64,000 nucleotides of DNA from the NCBI GenBank assembly GCA_020848735.1, contig JADLHO010000136.1, positions 1-64,000 on the forward strand, read 5' to 3'. Below are positions 45,601 to 53,561 of the stretch, one piece after another (position 1 is the stretch's first letter; each line of letters starts with the position of its first letter). Below the pieces are notes generated by a model, which did not search any database, had not been told where the DNA came from, and saw nothing but the letters and a program-made list of their open reading frames with translations. The DNA comes from Planctomycetota bacterium (GTDB lineage: Bacteria; Planctomycetota; UBA1135; UBA2386). The position numbers and the translations under genes were made by a program.

Positions 45601-45811
45601 GCCCGTAGTGCGGGAGCCCGTTCGCGAAGGGCGGGCCGTCGTAGAAGACGTATTCGTTGCCGCCCCGCTCGCCGGCGGGCCGGAACCGCACCGACTCCGC
45701 GAAGGTCCCCTCGCGCTCCCAGGATGCGAGGATGGCGCGCTCGATCGCCGGGAAGTCCGGCTGGCTCTGGACCTCGGGATAGGGCTGCGGCTTCGTCCGG
45801 TCTGCGGTCAT
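42650..45811 (-). CDS. ileS: isoleucyl-tRNA synthetase (type 2-like)
   Basis: IleRS, 1,053 residues, charges tRNA-Ile. HIGH box in [22 protein letters not shown] (about 60-80) and KMSKS loop as KLSKK near residue 614. Editing domain and [14 protein letters not shown] are present. The GLPHYGH form and the size are those of type-2 (eukaryote/mycobacterium-like) IleRS, not the E. coli type 1. Family knowledge links type 2 with low mupirocin sensitivity. The C-terminus ends with the usual tRNA-binding extension. Start ATG at 45811 ([15 protein letters not shown]), five codons inside a longer frame. Confidence 0.98.
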   Translation of the reverse strand: [1053 protein letters not shown]

Positions 45812-46119
45812 GCGGTGTGGCGACACTTCAGGGGCGGGGCAGTGTCCCCGCGTCCCCGCGTGTTTGCCAGCGAGCCGGGACCCGGACGCCCCGCAGATTT
45901 TTTCTCACGAAGTCGGGGCGAAAGCTGTCCCCGTCGCGCCCCGTCGGAGTAGTGGTGCCGCGCTCGCGCGTTCGCCCCAGGCGCGCGATCGGAAGGACCG
46001 CCCGGGAATCCCCGCGCGATCCCGTCAGCGATCATGGACCGACGACAGCGGGGCGAACGGATCTCGATCCACGGCAGAGGCCGGTGCGCAACCCATGGGG
46101 AGGGCCGCGGCGCGCGGGC
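45812..46119. other. intergenic leader region, ileS / sulfotransferase
   Basis: 308 bp between divergent ileS and the sulfotransferase gene. It has several short G/C-rich inverted segments (for example GTCCCCGCGTCCCCGCG near 45845) and one T6 run at 45900. I looked for a T-box-like leader before ileS and could not see the conserved T-box sequence. Promoters for both genes should be here, but none can be assigned. Confidence 0.4.
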
Positions 46120-46908
46120 ATGGTGAGCACTCCGCTCTTCATCGTGAGCGCCCCGCGCTCGGGCTCGACCTTCCTCCGCGCCGGTCTCGACGCGCATCCC
46201 GAGATCACGCTCTCCAACGAGGCGGGCTGGGTCGCGGCGCTGCGCAAGGCCGAGCTCCTCACCACGACGCCGAGCATGCACCCCGTCGACGACGGCGAGG
46301 GTTTCACCGGCGTCGGCCTCGTCCCGCTGCGTTACCTCGACGCGACGCGCGCCGCGTTCCAGGCCGCGGCACAGGCCTTCGCGCGCTGCTTCGCCGAGCA
46401 GCTCCATCCCTTCGGGCGCTACAGCGGCGACAAGGTGCACTCCCACAACGACGCGGAGTTCCTCGTCCGCACCTTCCCCGGCCTCCGCCTCGTCTATCTC
46501 GTGCGCGACATCCGCGACGTGCTCGTCTCGAGCTACACCTTCGAGCAGAAGCAGCTCACGGCCTGGCAAGGCGCGAGCTTCGAGCAGCGCTGCACGCACC
46601 TCGCCCGGTTCCTCGACCGCATGGCGGAGCTCCTGCGCGATCACGACCCCATCCTCGTGCGCTACGAGGAACTCGTCGCCGATCCACGGGCGCAGTTCAC
46701 GGCGGTGCTGCGGGGACTCGGGCTCGAGATGTGCCCGGCGGTCGAGGACTGGCTCGCGCACGAGGCCGAGAAGCTCTTCCGCAGCCATGGGACGAGCGTG
46801 GAGCCGAGCGCGAGCATCGGCCGTTGGCGCTCGGCGCTGAGCGAGGAGCAGCAGGCGCTCGCCGCCGAGCTGCTGGGGCGACAGAACCGCGCGCTCGGTT
46901 ACGGGTGA
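46120..46908 (+). CDS. sulfotransferase-fold protein
   Basis: A 262-residue PAPS-dependent sulfotransferase-like enzyme. 5'-phosphosulfate loop FIVSAPRSGSTFLRAGLD (8-25), the 3'-phosphate loop LVYLVRDIRDVLVSSYTF (around 125-142) and the RYEELVADP motif are all there. Start ATG at 46120, with the family match beginning at residue 6. It probably modifies glycans or other small acceptors; planctomycetes often carry sulfatase/sulfotransferase sets, but no sulfatase is in the window. The stop lies 16 bp from the convergent esterase gene. Confidence 0.88.
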   Translation: MVSTPLFIVSAPRSGSTFLRAGLDAHPEITLSNEAGWVAALRKAELLTTTPSMHPVDDGEGFTGVGLVPLRYLDATRAAFQAAAQAFARCFAEQLHPFGRYSGDKVHSHNDAEFLVRTFPGLRLVYLVRDIRDVLVSSYTFEQKQLTAWQGASFEQRCTHLARFLDRMAELLRDHDPILVRYEELVADPRAQFTAVLRGLGLEMCPAVEDWLAHEAEKLFRSHGTSVEPSASIGRWRSALSEEQQALAAELLGRQNRALGYG

Positions 46909-46924
46909 TGCGGCGCGCGCGCCC

Positions 46925-48076
46925 TCAGTCCGTACGCCTCGCGACCCGGTCCCCGACCCGCAGCTCACCGCCGGTGACGCGGATGCGCTCCGCGACGCAA
47001 CGGCGTCCCTCGTGCTCGACGACGCGCAGTTCGCCCTTGTAGCGATTGGGCAGGACGAAGCAGTCCAGGGAGATCCCGGCCGCGTCGCGCTGCAGATGGC
47101 GCAGACCCACCGTGATGTTGAGGGTGACGCGCTCGCCGTCGACCGCGACCACGTAGCCCGCGATCCGCGTCTCCTGATGCTCGGTGTCGGACCCGGCCGG
47201 CGCCGTCGCGAGGGGCTCACCGAAGCGCGCGAGCAGCCACTCCGCGCAGAGCCGCGCCCAGGGGTGGAGCGCGCGCGTCGTCTTCCCGAGCGGCTCGCGC
47301 ACGCCGAGGCCGATGCCGTGCGGGGCCGCGGGGAACACGTGCAGTTCATGCGCGACGCCCGCGCGCGCGAGCGCATCGGCGAGCGCATAGCTGTTGCGCA
47401 CCGAGACCACGGCGTCATCGGCGCTGCTCCAGACGAAGCTCGGCGGGAACGCCGCATCGACCTGTGCCTCGATCGAGAGCCGGGTGCGCAGGGCCTCGTC
47501 GGGCGCGTCGCCCAGGAGATTGCGGCGCGAGCCCGCATGCGCGAGCGGATCGCGCATGCCGATCACCGGATAGCAGAGCACGGCGAAGTCGGGTCGCCGA
47601 TGCGCGCGGGAGAGACCCGCGAACTCGGGCCCCGCCGGGTCGAAGGCCGCGATCGTCGCGGCGAGATGTCCGCCGGCCGAGGAACCGATGACCCCGACGC
47701 GCTCGGGATCGACGGGGAACTCCGGATCACTGCGGATCGCCGCGAGGGCCTGCGCCGCATCGCGCAGCGGCGCCGGGTGACGATGACCATCGCGGCCGAG
47801 CCGGTACTCGAGCACGTAGGCCGCGAAGCCGAGCGTGCTCAGCCATTGCGCATAGACCTCCCCCTCGTGCGCCGCGAGGTGCCCGTAGCCCCCGCCGGGC
47901 AGCACCAGCACGGCGGCGCCGTTCGCGCTCGGCGCATCGGGCCGATACGGCACGAGCCGGGCGACCTCGCGCTCGGCCTCGCGCAGGCCGATCGCCGCCG
48001 CGGGCTTCGTCGGGGCGATCGGACGGTCGAGGGGATCCTGCACGGACGCGAGCGCGACGAGGAGGGTGGCGAACAC
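46925..48076 (-). CDS. exported alpha/beta-hydrolase (esterase)
   Basis: A 383-residue exported hydrolase of the acetyl-esterase/BD-FAE type. A short signal (MFATLLVALASV, cleaved before Gln-Asp-Pro) follows a GTG start at 48076. Oxyanion motif VLVLPGGGYGHLAAHEG, nucleophile elbow GSSAGG, acid in SSADDAVV and catalytic His in PAAPHGIGLG. An extra ~90-residue C-terminal beta module (QETRIAGYVVAVDGERVTLNITVG.. VARRTD) is not part of the standard fold. It probably deacetylates or de-esterifies polysaccharides in the periplasm or outside. Confidence 0.9.
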   Translation of the reverse strand: MFATLLVALASVQDPLDRPIAPTKPAAAIGLREAEREVARLVPYRPDAPSANGAAVLVLPGGGYGHLAAHEGEVYAQWLSTLGFAAYVLEYRLGRDGHRHPAPLRDAAQALAAIRSDPEFPVDPERVGVIGSSAGGHLAATIAAFDPAGPEFAGLSRAHRRPDFAVLCYPVIGMRDPLAHAGSRRNLLGDAPDEALRTRLSIEAQVDAAFPPSFVWSSADDAVVSVRNSYALADALARAGVAHELHVFPAAPHGIGLGVREPLGKTTRALHPWARLCAEWLLARFGEPLATAPAGSDTEHQETRIAGYVVAVDGERVTLNITVGLRHLQRDAAGISLDCFVLPNRYKGELRVVEHEGRRCVAERIRVTGGELRVGDRVARRTD

Positions 48077-48112
48077 GGCGCGGGAGCGTAGCGCGGCAGC
48101 GCCGCACGCTCC

Positions 48113-49537
48113 TCAGCGCTTCGCGCCGGCCTCCACCGCCGCGCGTTGCCGCGCCTCGAGACGCAGCAGCTCCTCGCGCGCGATCTTGCTCCGCCACGAC
48201 GCGACGCCCGGCACGAGTTCGCTCGCGCGGAGCTCGAGCGGGGCCATCGCCTCACGGCCCTCCCGGTCGACGAGCGTGAAGGTGAGCTTCGGGTCGGCGA
48301 GCGTGGGATCGACGTCGATCAACCCGAAGTTCTCGCTGCGCGCGTAGACGGGGCGGATCCGCAGTTCGGGCTGCCGCTCGCGCCAGCTCGTCTCGGGGAG
48401 CTGCGCGAGCGGGGAACTCACCAGCTCATAGAGGTCGTAGCCGCCCCGCTCCGACCACGGGATGCAGTTGAGCTCGCCGACGTGCGTATCGCCCGAGACC
48501 AGCACGACGCCGCGGATCCCCCGCTCGGCGATCCAGGTGAAGAGCGCGTCGCGTTCGTGGCGGTAGCTCGCCCAGGAGTCGCCGCCCGGCCCCTTCGCCG
48601 CGGACCAGCCGCTGCCGGAGAAGATCAGCTTGAACGGGGCCGTGCTCGCCGCGAGCTGCTCCTTCAGCCAGGCGAGCTGGCCCGCGCCGAGCATCGTCTT
48701 GCCCTCGCCATCGGGCTGCGCGTTGGGATCGCGCCAGGAGCGGACGTCGAGGAAGAAGCCGTCGGTGCCACTGCGGCTCCAGGCGAAGAACACGCCCGGC
48801 GTGGACGCGGTGCCGCAACCCGGATTGGCCCAATGGCGGCGGAACACGAGCCGGGCGTCGTCGCGCATCGGGCTCGTGCGGTCGTGGTCGTTCAGCCCGA
48901 AGTCGTGGTCGTCCCAGATCGCGAGCTGCGGCGTGGAGCGGAGCAGGGGCTGGAGCGAGGCGACGTCGCGTTGGCGGCGGTACTCCTCCGCGAGCACCAG
49001 AGGATCGTCGGTGTCCGCATAGACGTTGTCGCCGAGCCAGAGGAAGACGTCGGGCCGCGCGCCGGCGACGGCGCGCCAGATGGGCTGCTCGCGGTCGCTG
49101 GAGAAGCGGGCGCAGGAGCCGAAGGCGAAGCGCGTGCGGGCAGGACCTGCCGCCGGGGTCGTGAGCGTGAACGGCGCGAGTCCACCGAGGTACTTGTCGG
49201 GCCGGCCCTGCACGAGGGGGCGCCAAGACCAGGTCGTGCCGGGCTCGAGCCCGTCGACCACGAGCTCGACGCAGCGGTCGTTCGCACGCGAGGCGACGAC
49301 GCGCGCCGACTCGCGGGCGTCGGCGAGATCGGGCTCGCGGCCGATGAGGACCGAGGCCGCGACGTCGGCCGAGAGGCGCATCCAGATGCGCGCCGTGGTC
49401 GCGTCGACCACGCCGAGCATCGGTCCCTGCAGGACGCGCGGATTGCCGAGCACGCGGGTGGCGTGGTCCTGGGCGGGGAGGAGCGACGCGAGCACGACGG
49501 TGCCCACGGTGCACGCGAGGGTCCGGGGAATGCGCAT
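48113..49537 (-). CDS. exported PhoD-like alkaline phosphatase
   Basis: A 474-residue phosphatase/phosphodiesterase of the PhoD family. ATG at 49537 (MRIPRTLACTVGTVVLASLLPA, then Gln-Asp-His) gives a signal peptide; an ATG three codons earlier is an alternative. An N-terminal Ig-like domain (ARIWMRLSADVAASVLIGREPD) precedes the metallophosphatase core with FAFGSCARF, FLWLGDNVYADTD, IWDDHDFGLNDHD and VLVSGDTHVGEL, the PhoD metal-site motifs. It releases phosphate from phosphoesters outside the cytoplasm. Its stop lies 36 bp from the start of the esterase gene, so the two may be co-transcribed. Confidence 0.93.
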   Translation of the reverse strand: MRIPRTLACTVGTVVLASLLPAQDHATRVLGNPRVLQGPMLGVVDATTARIWMRLSADVAASVLIGREPDLADARESARVVASRANDRCVELVVDGLEPGTTWSWRPLVQGRPDKYLGGLAPFTLTTPAAGPARTRFAFGSCARFSSDREQPIWRAVAGARPDVFLWLGDNVYADTDDPLVLAEEYRRQRDVASLQPLLRSTPQLAIWDDHDFGLNDHDRTSPMRDDARLVFRRHWANPGCGTASTPGVFFAWSRSGTDGFFLDVRSWRDPNAQPDGEGKTMLGAGQLAWLKEQLAASTAPFKLIFSGSGWSAAKGPGGDSWASYRHERDALFTWIAERGIRGVVLVSGDTHVGELNCIPWSERGGYDLYELVSSPLAQLPETSWRERQPELRIRPVYARSENFGLIDVDPTLADPKLTFTLVDREGREAMAPLELRASELVPGVASWRSKIAREELLRLEARQRAAVEAGAKR

Positions 49538-49683
49538 GGGTCGCATCGAAGCCGTCGTCCACGGCGATGCGAGCGCGCAGCGAAGAGCTGTTGTGTCGCT
49601 GACGGGATCTTGTCGCGCGACACGAGAGCTTCGCACGGGTGTGCGGCCGTGCTTGTCGAGGCCGGGCTCCGATCGCGATCACC

Positions 49684-51684
49684 ATGATGCGATCCTTCGC
49701 CTTCGCCTTCGCCGCGCTCGCCGGGCTGTCCACGGCTCATGCCCAGCAGTCCTTCGGCGCGCGCACGTTCGAGTTCCCCGCCGCTCCGCCCGAGACGCTC
49801 TTCGTCAACGGCAACGTCCCCACCTGGGCCGCGAGCGTCGTCGGTGATCCGACCCGCCTGATCGGCGGCTCCGGTCGCTCGGGTGCGACGTCGATCCTCC
49901 TCGCCCAGGGTCCCGTCGGCGTCCTCGCCACCGGCCGCAATCCCTTCGTCGCCCAGGAGTCCAATACCGGCAGGTATTGGGGTCTCGGCATGGACGGCAA
50001 CTGGGCGCCGCTCGTCCTGCCGCAGCCGGCGACGGTCACCGTCGCGCAGGACCTCTATGTCCTCGACGACGGCGCGGCCGTGCACGTCTTCCAGACCTGG
50101 AAGAACGGCTGGACGAGCGAGACCCTGATCTCCCCCACGCACAGCGTCATCCCGGGCCGGAACTTCGCCGCGGTCATCGACGGCAACACGCGCCTCATCG
50201 GCTTCAGCAAGCTCACCGACACGCCGGCGACGCGCCTCGACCTCGGCAGCGGAGCGACCTGGCCGGTGCAGCACATCGCGGGCGACCCCGCCGGGGAAAC
50301 GCTGACGCGGCGCAACAGCGCGGCGTTCGAGATCGGCGACCGCGAGATCGCGGTCTACTCGGGCTACCTCGATGCGTGGCAGCGCTTCGTGTTCCCGGCC
50401 TCGCTGACGAACTACTCGTTCAACTACGACAAGAACGTCATCGCCATCAAGGACCCCTTCCGCAACGAGCTGTTCATGTACTCGGCGCACACCGGGACCA
50501 TGCAGCAGATCGCGCTCGCCGACGTCGGCCAGGCCGGCATCGACGCGCAGGACTTCGCGGTGAAGATCGTCGACACCGTCGGCAACAACACCTTCTGCTT
50601 CTGCGCGATCGACGGCTCGCTGGTCCTCCTCCCGGGCCAGGGCGTCACCGTGACCGGTCAGCTCTTCGGCAACAACCACCTCACGGTCCAGGTCACCGAC
50701 CCGCAGACGAACAACCTCGAGTACCACGGGGTCTCCGGCAGCAAGCGCGCCTCGCAGTTCGTTCCGGCCGGCTACGGCGCCGGTGAGATCCTCGTCGCCG
50801 ACGGCGTGAACGACATGACGGCCATCGTCGTCAGCGACCGCGCCCTCTACGGCTTCTCCGCCTTCACGAACTCCTGGGCCCGCTTCCCGAACTGGCAGGG
50901 CAGCTACGTGAGCCGCGGCGCGCAGGACTTCATGGGTCGCGTCGTGACCAGCAGCCACGTCTATGTGTTCTCGGCGCGTGAGGCGCGTTGGATCGAGCGG
51001 GCGCTCGCCCCCGGCGCGACGGTCAACGACACCGACCAGCTCGTCCTCGTGACCGAGGGCAACTCCCAGTCGGTCTACGGCATGGAGAGCACGGCCTTCC
51101 GGACGCAAGTCTTCACCGGCACGCGTTTCGCCTCGGGTCGCAGCAACAGCTACTCCTACAGCATCCACGACGACGTCGTGACCGGCGGTTCGCGCGTCTG
51201 GTTCTTCCAGAGCTACGGCGATCGTTGGATCGAACACGCGATCGCGAGCCGGCTCGCGGATCCGGCGGCGATCACGGCCCTCGAGGACACGCTCCTGATC
51301 AAGGACGGCACGAAGCTCCACGTCTTCTCCGGCTTCGCCGACCTCTCGAGCGTCTTCTCGGCGCCCAAGGACAACTACGCCTACCACGCCTTCCCCGGCG
51401 CGCGGGCGCGCTTCCTCGCCAACGGCGAGCCGAACGCCGCCGCGCTGCTCCTCGTGGGCATCGCGCGCACCGATCTCCCGATCCCGGGCATCACGGGCCA
51501 TCTCCTGATCGACCCGAGCTCCCTCGTCGGCGTGCCCGCGGGCGCCTACGACGCGCGCGGCAACCTGCGCTTCACCCTCGGCCTCGCCGGTCTTCTGCCG
51601 GGCATCGTGCGCATGCAGATGGCGTCGTTCGCCCCGGCGACCGGAGTCCAGCTCGGCCGGCTGCTGAGCTTCGAGATCTTCTGA
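49684..51684 (+). CDS. secreted protein with W-type repeats
   Basis: A 666-residue secreted protein; signal peptide MMRSFAFAFAALAGLSTAHA, cleaved before Gln-Gln-Ser. The chain is made of a repeated ~60-70-residue unit ending in a pattern of a hydrophobic strand, F-S, a few residues and an aromatic Trp: IAVYSGYLDAWQRF, LYGFSAFTNSWARF, VYVFSAREARWIER, VWFFQSYGDRWIEH, LHVFSGFADLSSVF. Earlier copies (VHVFQTWKNGWTSE) are similar. This should form a beta-propeller or solenoid. There is no catalytic motif or anchor. It precedes the run of plus-strand genes that follow after a 245-bp gap (51685-51929), which shows no gene. Confidence 0.84.
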   Translation: MMRSFAFAFAALAGLSTAHAQQSFGARTFEFPAAPPETLFVNGNVPTWAASVVGDPTRLIGGSGRSGATSILLAQGPVGVLATGRNPFVAQESNTGRYWGLGMDGNWAPLVLPQPATVTVAQDLYVLDDGAAVHVFQTWKNGWTSETLISPTHSVIPGRNFAAVIDGNTRLIGFSKLTDTPATRLDLGSGATWPVQHIAGDPAGETLTRRNSAAFEIGDREIAVYSGYLDAWQRFVFPASLTNYSFNYDKNVIAIKDPFRNELFMYSAHTGTMQQIALADVGQAGIDAQDFAVKIVDTVGNNTFCFCAIDGSLVLLPGQGVTVTGQLFGNNHLTVQVTDPQTNNLEYHGVSGSKRASQFVPAGYGAGEILVADGVNDMTAIVVSDRALYGFSAFTNSWARFPNWQGSYVSRGAQDFMGRVVTSSHVYVFSAREARWIERALAPGATVNDTDQLVLVTEGNSQSVYGMESTAFRTQVFTGTRFASGRSNSYSYSIHDDVVTGGSRVWFFQSYGDRWIEHAIASRLADPAAITALEDTLLIKDGTKLHVFSGFADLSSVFSAPKDNYAYHAFPGARARFLANGEPNAAALLLVGIARTDLPIPGITGHLLIDPSSLVGVPAGAYDARGNLRFTLGLAGLLPGIVRMQMASFAPATGVQLGRLLSFEIF

Positions 51685-51929
51685 GGCGAGCGGCGCGGGC
51701 ACGGCGTCCCGTCAGCAAGAGGAGCCGCGCGCTCCGCGACGATCTCCTGGCCTGCGGTTTGCCGGCCGGCGGGCCCAGGCTGCGTGGTCACCGGGCGCCG
51801 ACCCGCCGGCCTTCGACGGCATGCCGGTCCCTCGCCAGGGTCCCCGATCCGGACGCGGCCGAGGACTCGGGAATCACTCCATCCGGTCACGGCGCGACGC
51901 CGGACCGCGCGCCGGGCACGATCGCTCCC

Positions 51930-52706
51930 ATGTCCCGCAACGTGCTCGGCACCATCCTCCTCGCCGCGACGATGGCCGTCTCCTCCGGCGCGGCCCTCTC
52001 GGCCCAGGACGATCCCATCGTGACGCGCGCCGTGCGCGAGCTGCGCGCGATCCGCGATGCGGACGCCGTCGTGCTCGCGCGCGTGAGCGCCGTGCACCCG
52101 AGCCCCGGCGTGTGGTGCGGCGTCCTCGTCACGCGCCAGGAACTCACGTGGCGGATCGAGCGGGTCGTCGCCGGGGACTGTGACGCGACCGAGCTCCGCA
52201 TCGGACACCTGCTGGTCGCGGGGAGCGCGCTCGTCAGCGCGGATGCGCCGTTCCTCGACCCGGCGCGCATCGCGGTCGGCGCGCGCGCGCTGCTCTGCCT
52301 GCGCACGGGTGGCGGCGCTCCGGCGGTCCTCGACGAGGACTACGGCGTGCGCCTGCTCGATGCGCCGCGCGCACTCGATCCCGATCGCGTCGCGATGCTG
52401 CGCGCGTTGCTCGGGCTCGACGCCCTGCGCCCCCTCTTCCAGGTCGCGACGCGCGCACCCGTGGTCGAGCTCGGCGAGCGGCTCGCGGTCGGCACCGCGT
52501 TGGAGATCGGCGGCCGTCGCGTGCGGTTCCTGCCGCCCGAGCTCGTCGGCGAGACGCCCTGCATCCGCATCACGGCGTGTTCGGTCGCCGGCGACCGCGC
52601 GGAGCTGGAGTTCACGCTCGACGCCGAAGGCATCCGGGGTCGTCTCGGATTCGAGCGCCGGCCCGATGGCCTCGCCCTGGTCGATCAGGAGCTCGTGCGG
52701 CGATGA
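51930..52706 (+). CDS. exported protein, unknown function
   Basis: A 258-residue exported protein; signal peptide MSRNVLGTILLAATMAVSSGAALSA, cleaved before Gln-Asp-Asp. Residues after the signal resemble a small beta-barrel/OB-like region (ADAVVLARVSAVHPSPGVWCGVLVTRQELTWRIERVVAGD) as in lipoproteins that carry metal- or nucleic-acid-binding OB folds; no motif is decisive. Ends with a second beta region (IRITACSVAGDRAELEFTLDAEGIRGRLGFERR). ATGA overlap with the next methyltransferase. Confidence 0.76.
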   Translation: MSRNVLGTILLAATMAVSSGAALSAQDDPIVTRAVRELRAIRDADAVVLARVSAVHPSPGVWCGVLVTRQELTWRIERVVAGDCDATELRIGHLLVAGSALVSADAPFLDPARIAVGARALLCLRTGGGAPAVLDEDYGVRLLDAPRALDPDRVAMLRALLGLDALRPLFQVATRAPVVELGERLAVGTALEIGGRRVRFLPPELVGETPCIRITACSVAGDRAELEFTLDAEGIRGRLGFERRPDGLALVDQELVRR

Positions 52707-53518
52707 GCTACCTCCACGGCAGCGCCGCACCGGAGCAGGATCGCCTCGCGCGGATGAACGCGCTGATCAACGAGGCCTGTCTGCGGGTGATCGCGCCGCG
52801 CGGTGAACGCTCCGCACTCGATCTCGGCAGCGGCCTGGGCCAGTTCACGCGTGCGCTCGCGCGCGCGCTGGGTCAGGGCGCGCGCGTCCTCGGCATCGAG
52901 GCCGACGACGCGCAGCGTGCGTCGGCCGAGCGCCTCGCCGTCGACGACCGCGAGGCGGCGCTCGTCGAGTTCCGCGCCGGGCGGGCCGAGGCGCCGCCGC
53001 TCCGCGACGACGAATCCGGCAGCTTCGACCTCGCGCACGCGCGCTTCCTGCTCGAACACCACCGCGCGCCGCTGGACGTGGTCCGCGCGATGGTCCACGC
53101 CGTGGCTCCGGGCGGGCGCATCGTCCTGCTCGACGACGACCACGAGGTCCTGCGGCTCTGGCCGCAGGCGCCGGCGACGATGACCCTGTGGCAGAGCTAC
53201 GTGCGCGGCTACGAACGCCTCGGCTGCGATCCCTTCGTCGGCCGCCGGCTTCCCGCGCTCCTCGCCGCGGCGGGTGCCGCGCCGCAGCGCGCCGCCCTGG
53301 TCGACTTCGGCGCCTGCGCCGGACAGCCGCAGTTCGAGGGGCTCGTCGCCAATCTCGCCCGTGTGATGGACAGCGCGCGCTCGCACCTCGTGCGCGAAGA
53401 GCTCGCCGAGGCGGCCGACTTCGACGCGATGCACGCCGAGCTCGCGACCTGGTCGCGCCGACCCGGCGCGACGATCTGGTACTCGATCGCGTTCGCGGAG
53501 GGCCGGAAGCCCGCCTGA
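52703..53518 (+). CDS. class I SAM-dependent methyltransferase
   Basis: A 271-residue cytosolic methyltransferase. N-terminus MSYLHGSAAPEQDRLARMNALINEACL, then motif I ALDLGSGLGQFTRALA, motif II VLGIEADDAQRASAE, motif III DESGSFDLAHARFLLEHHRAP and motif IV VAPGGRIVLLDDDHEVLRLWP. The last part, WYSIAFAEGR, is the common closing strand. It resembles the UbiE/Methyltransf_11-like group; substrate unknown. Start overlaps the previous stop by ATGA. Confidence 0.9.
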   Translation: MSYLHGSAAPEQDRLARMNALINEACLRVIAPRGERSALDLGSGLGQFTRALARALGQGARVLGIEADDAQRASAERLAVDDREAALVEFRAGRAEAPPLRDDESGSFDLAHARFLLEHHRAPLDVVRAMVHAVAPGGRIVLLDDDHEVLRLWPQAPATMTLWQSYVRGYERLGCDPFVGRRLPALLAAAGAAPQRAALVDFGACAGQPQFEGLVANLARVMDSARSHLVREELAEAADFDAMHAELATWSRRPGATIWYSIAFAEGRKPA

Positions 53519-53561
53519 TCCCGCACGGGACGCGGCCGCACGACCTGCTAACCTCCGCGCC

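Noticed and set aside
45812-46119. Possible T-box leader in front of ileS.
   Set aside because: No T-box consensus or specifier-loop pattern could be seen; only GC-rich stems and one T run.
48892-51702. A 936-codon minus-strand frame across the phosphatase 5' end and the W-repeat gene.
   Set aside because: Composition is a mirror of the coding strand with no recognisable fold; it crosses two real genes.
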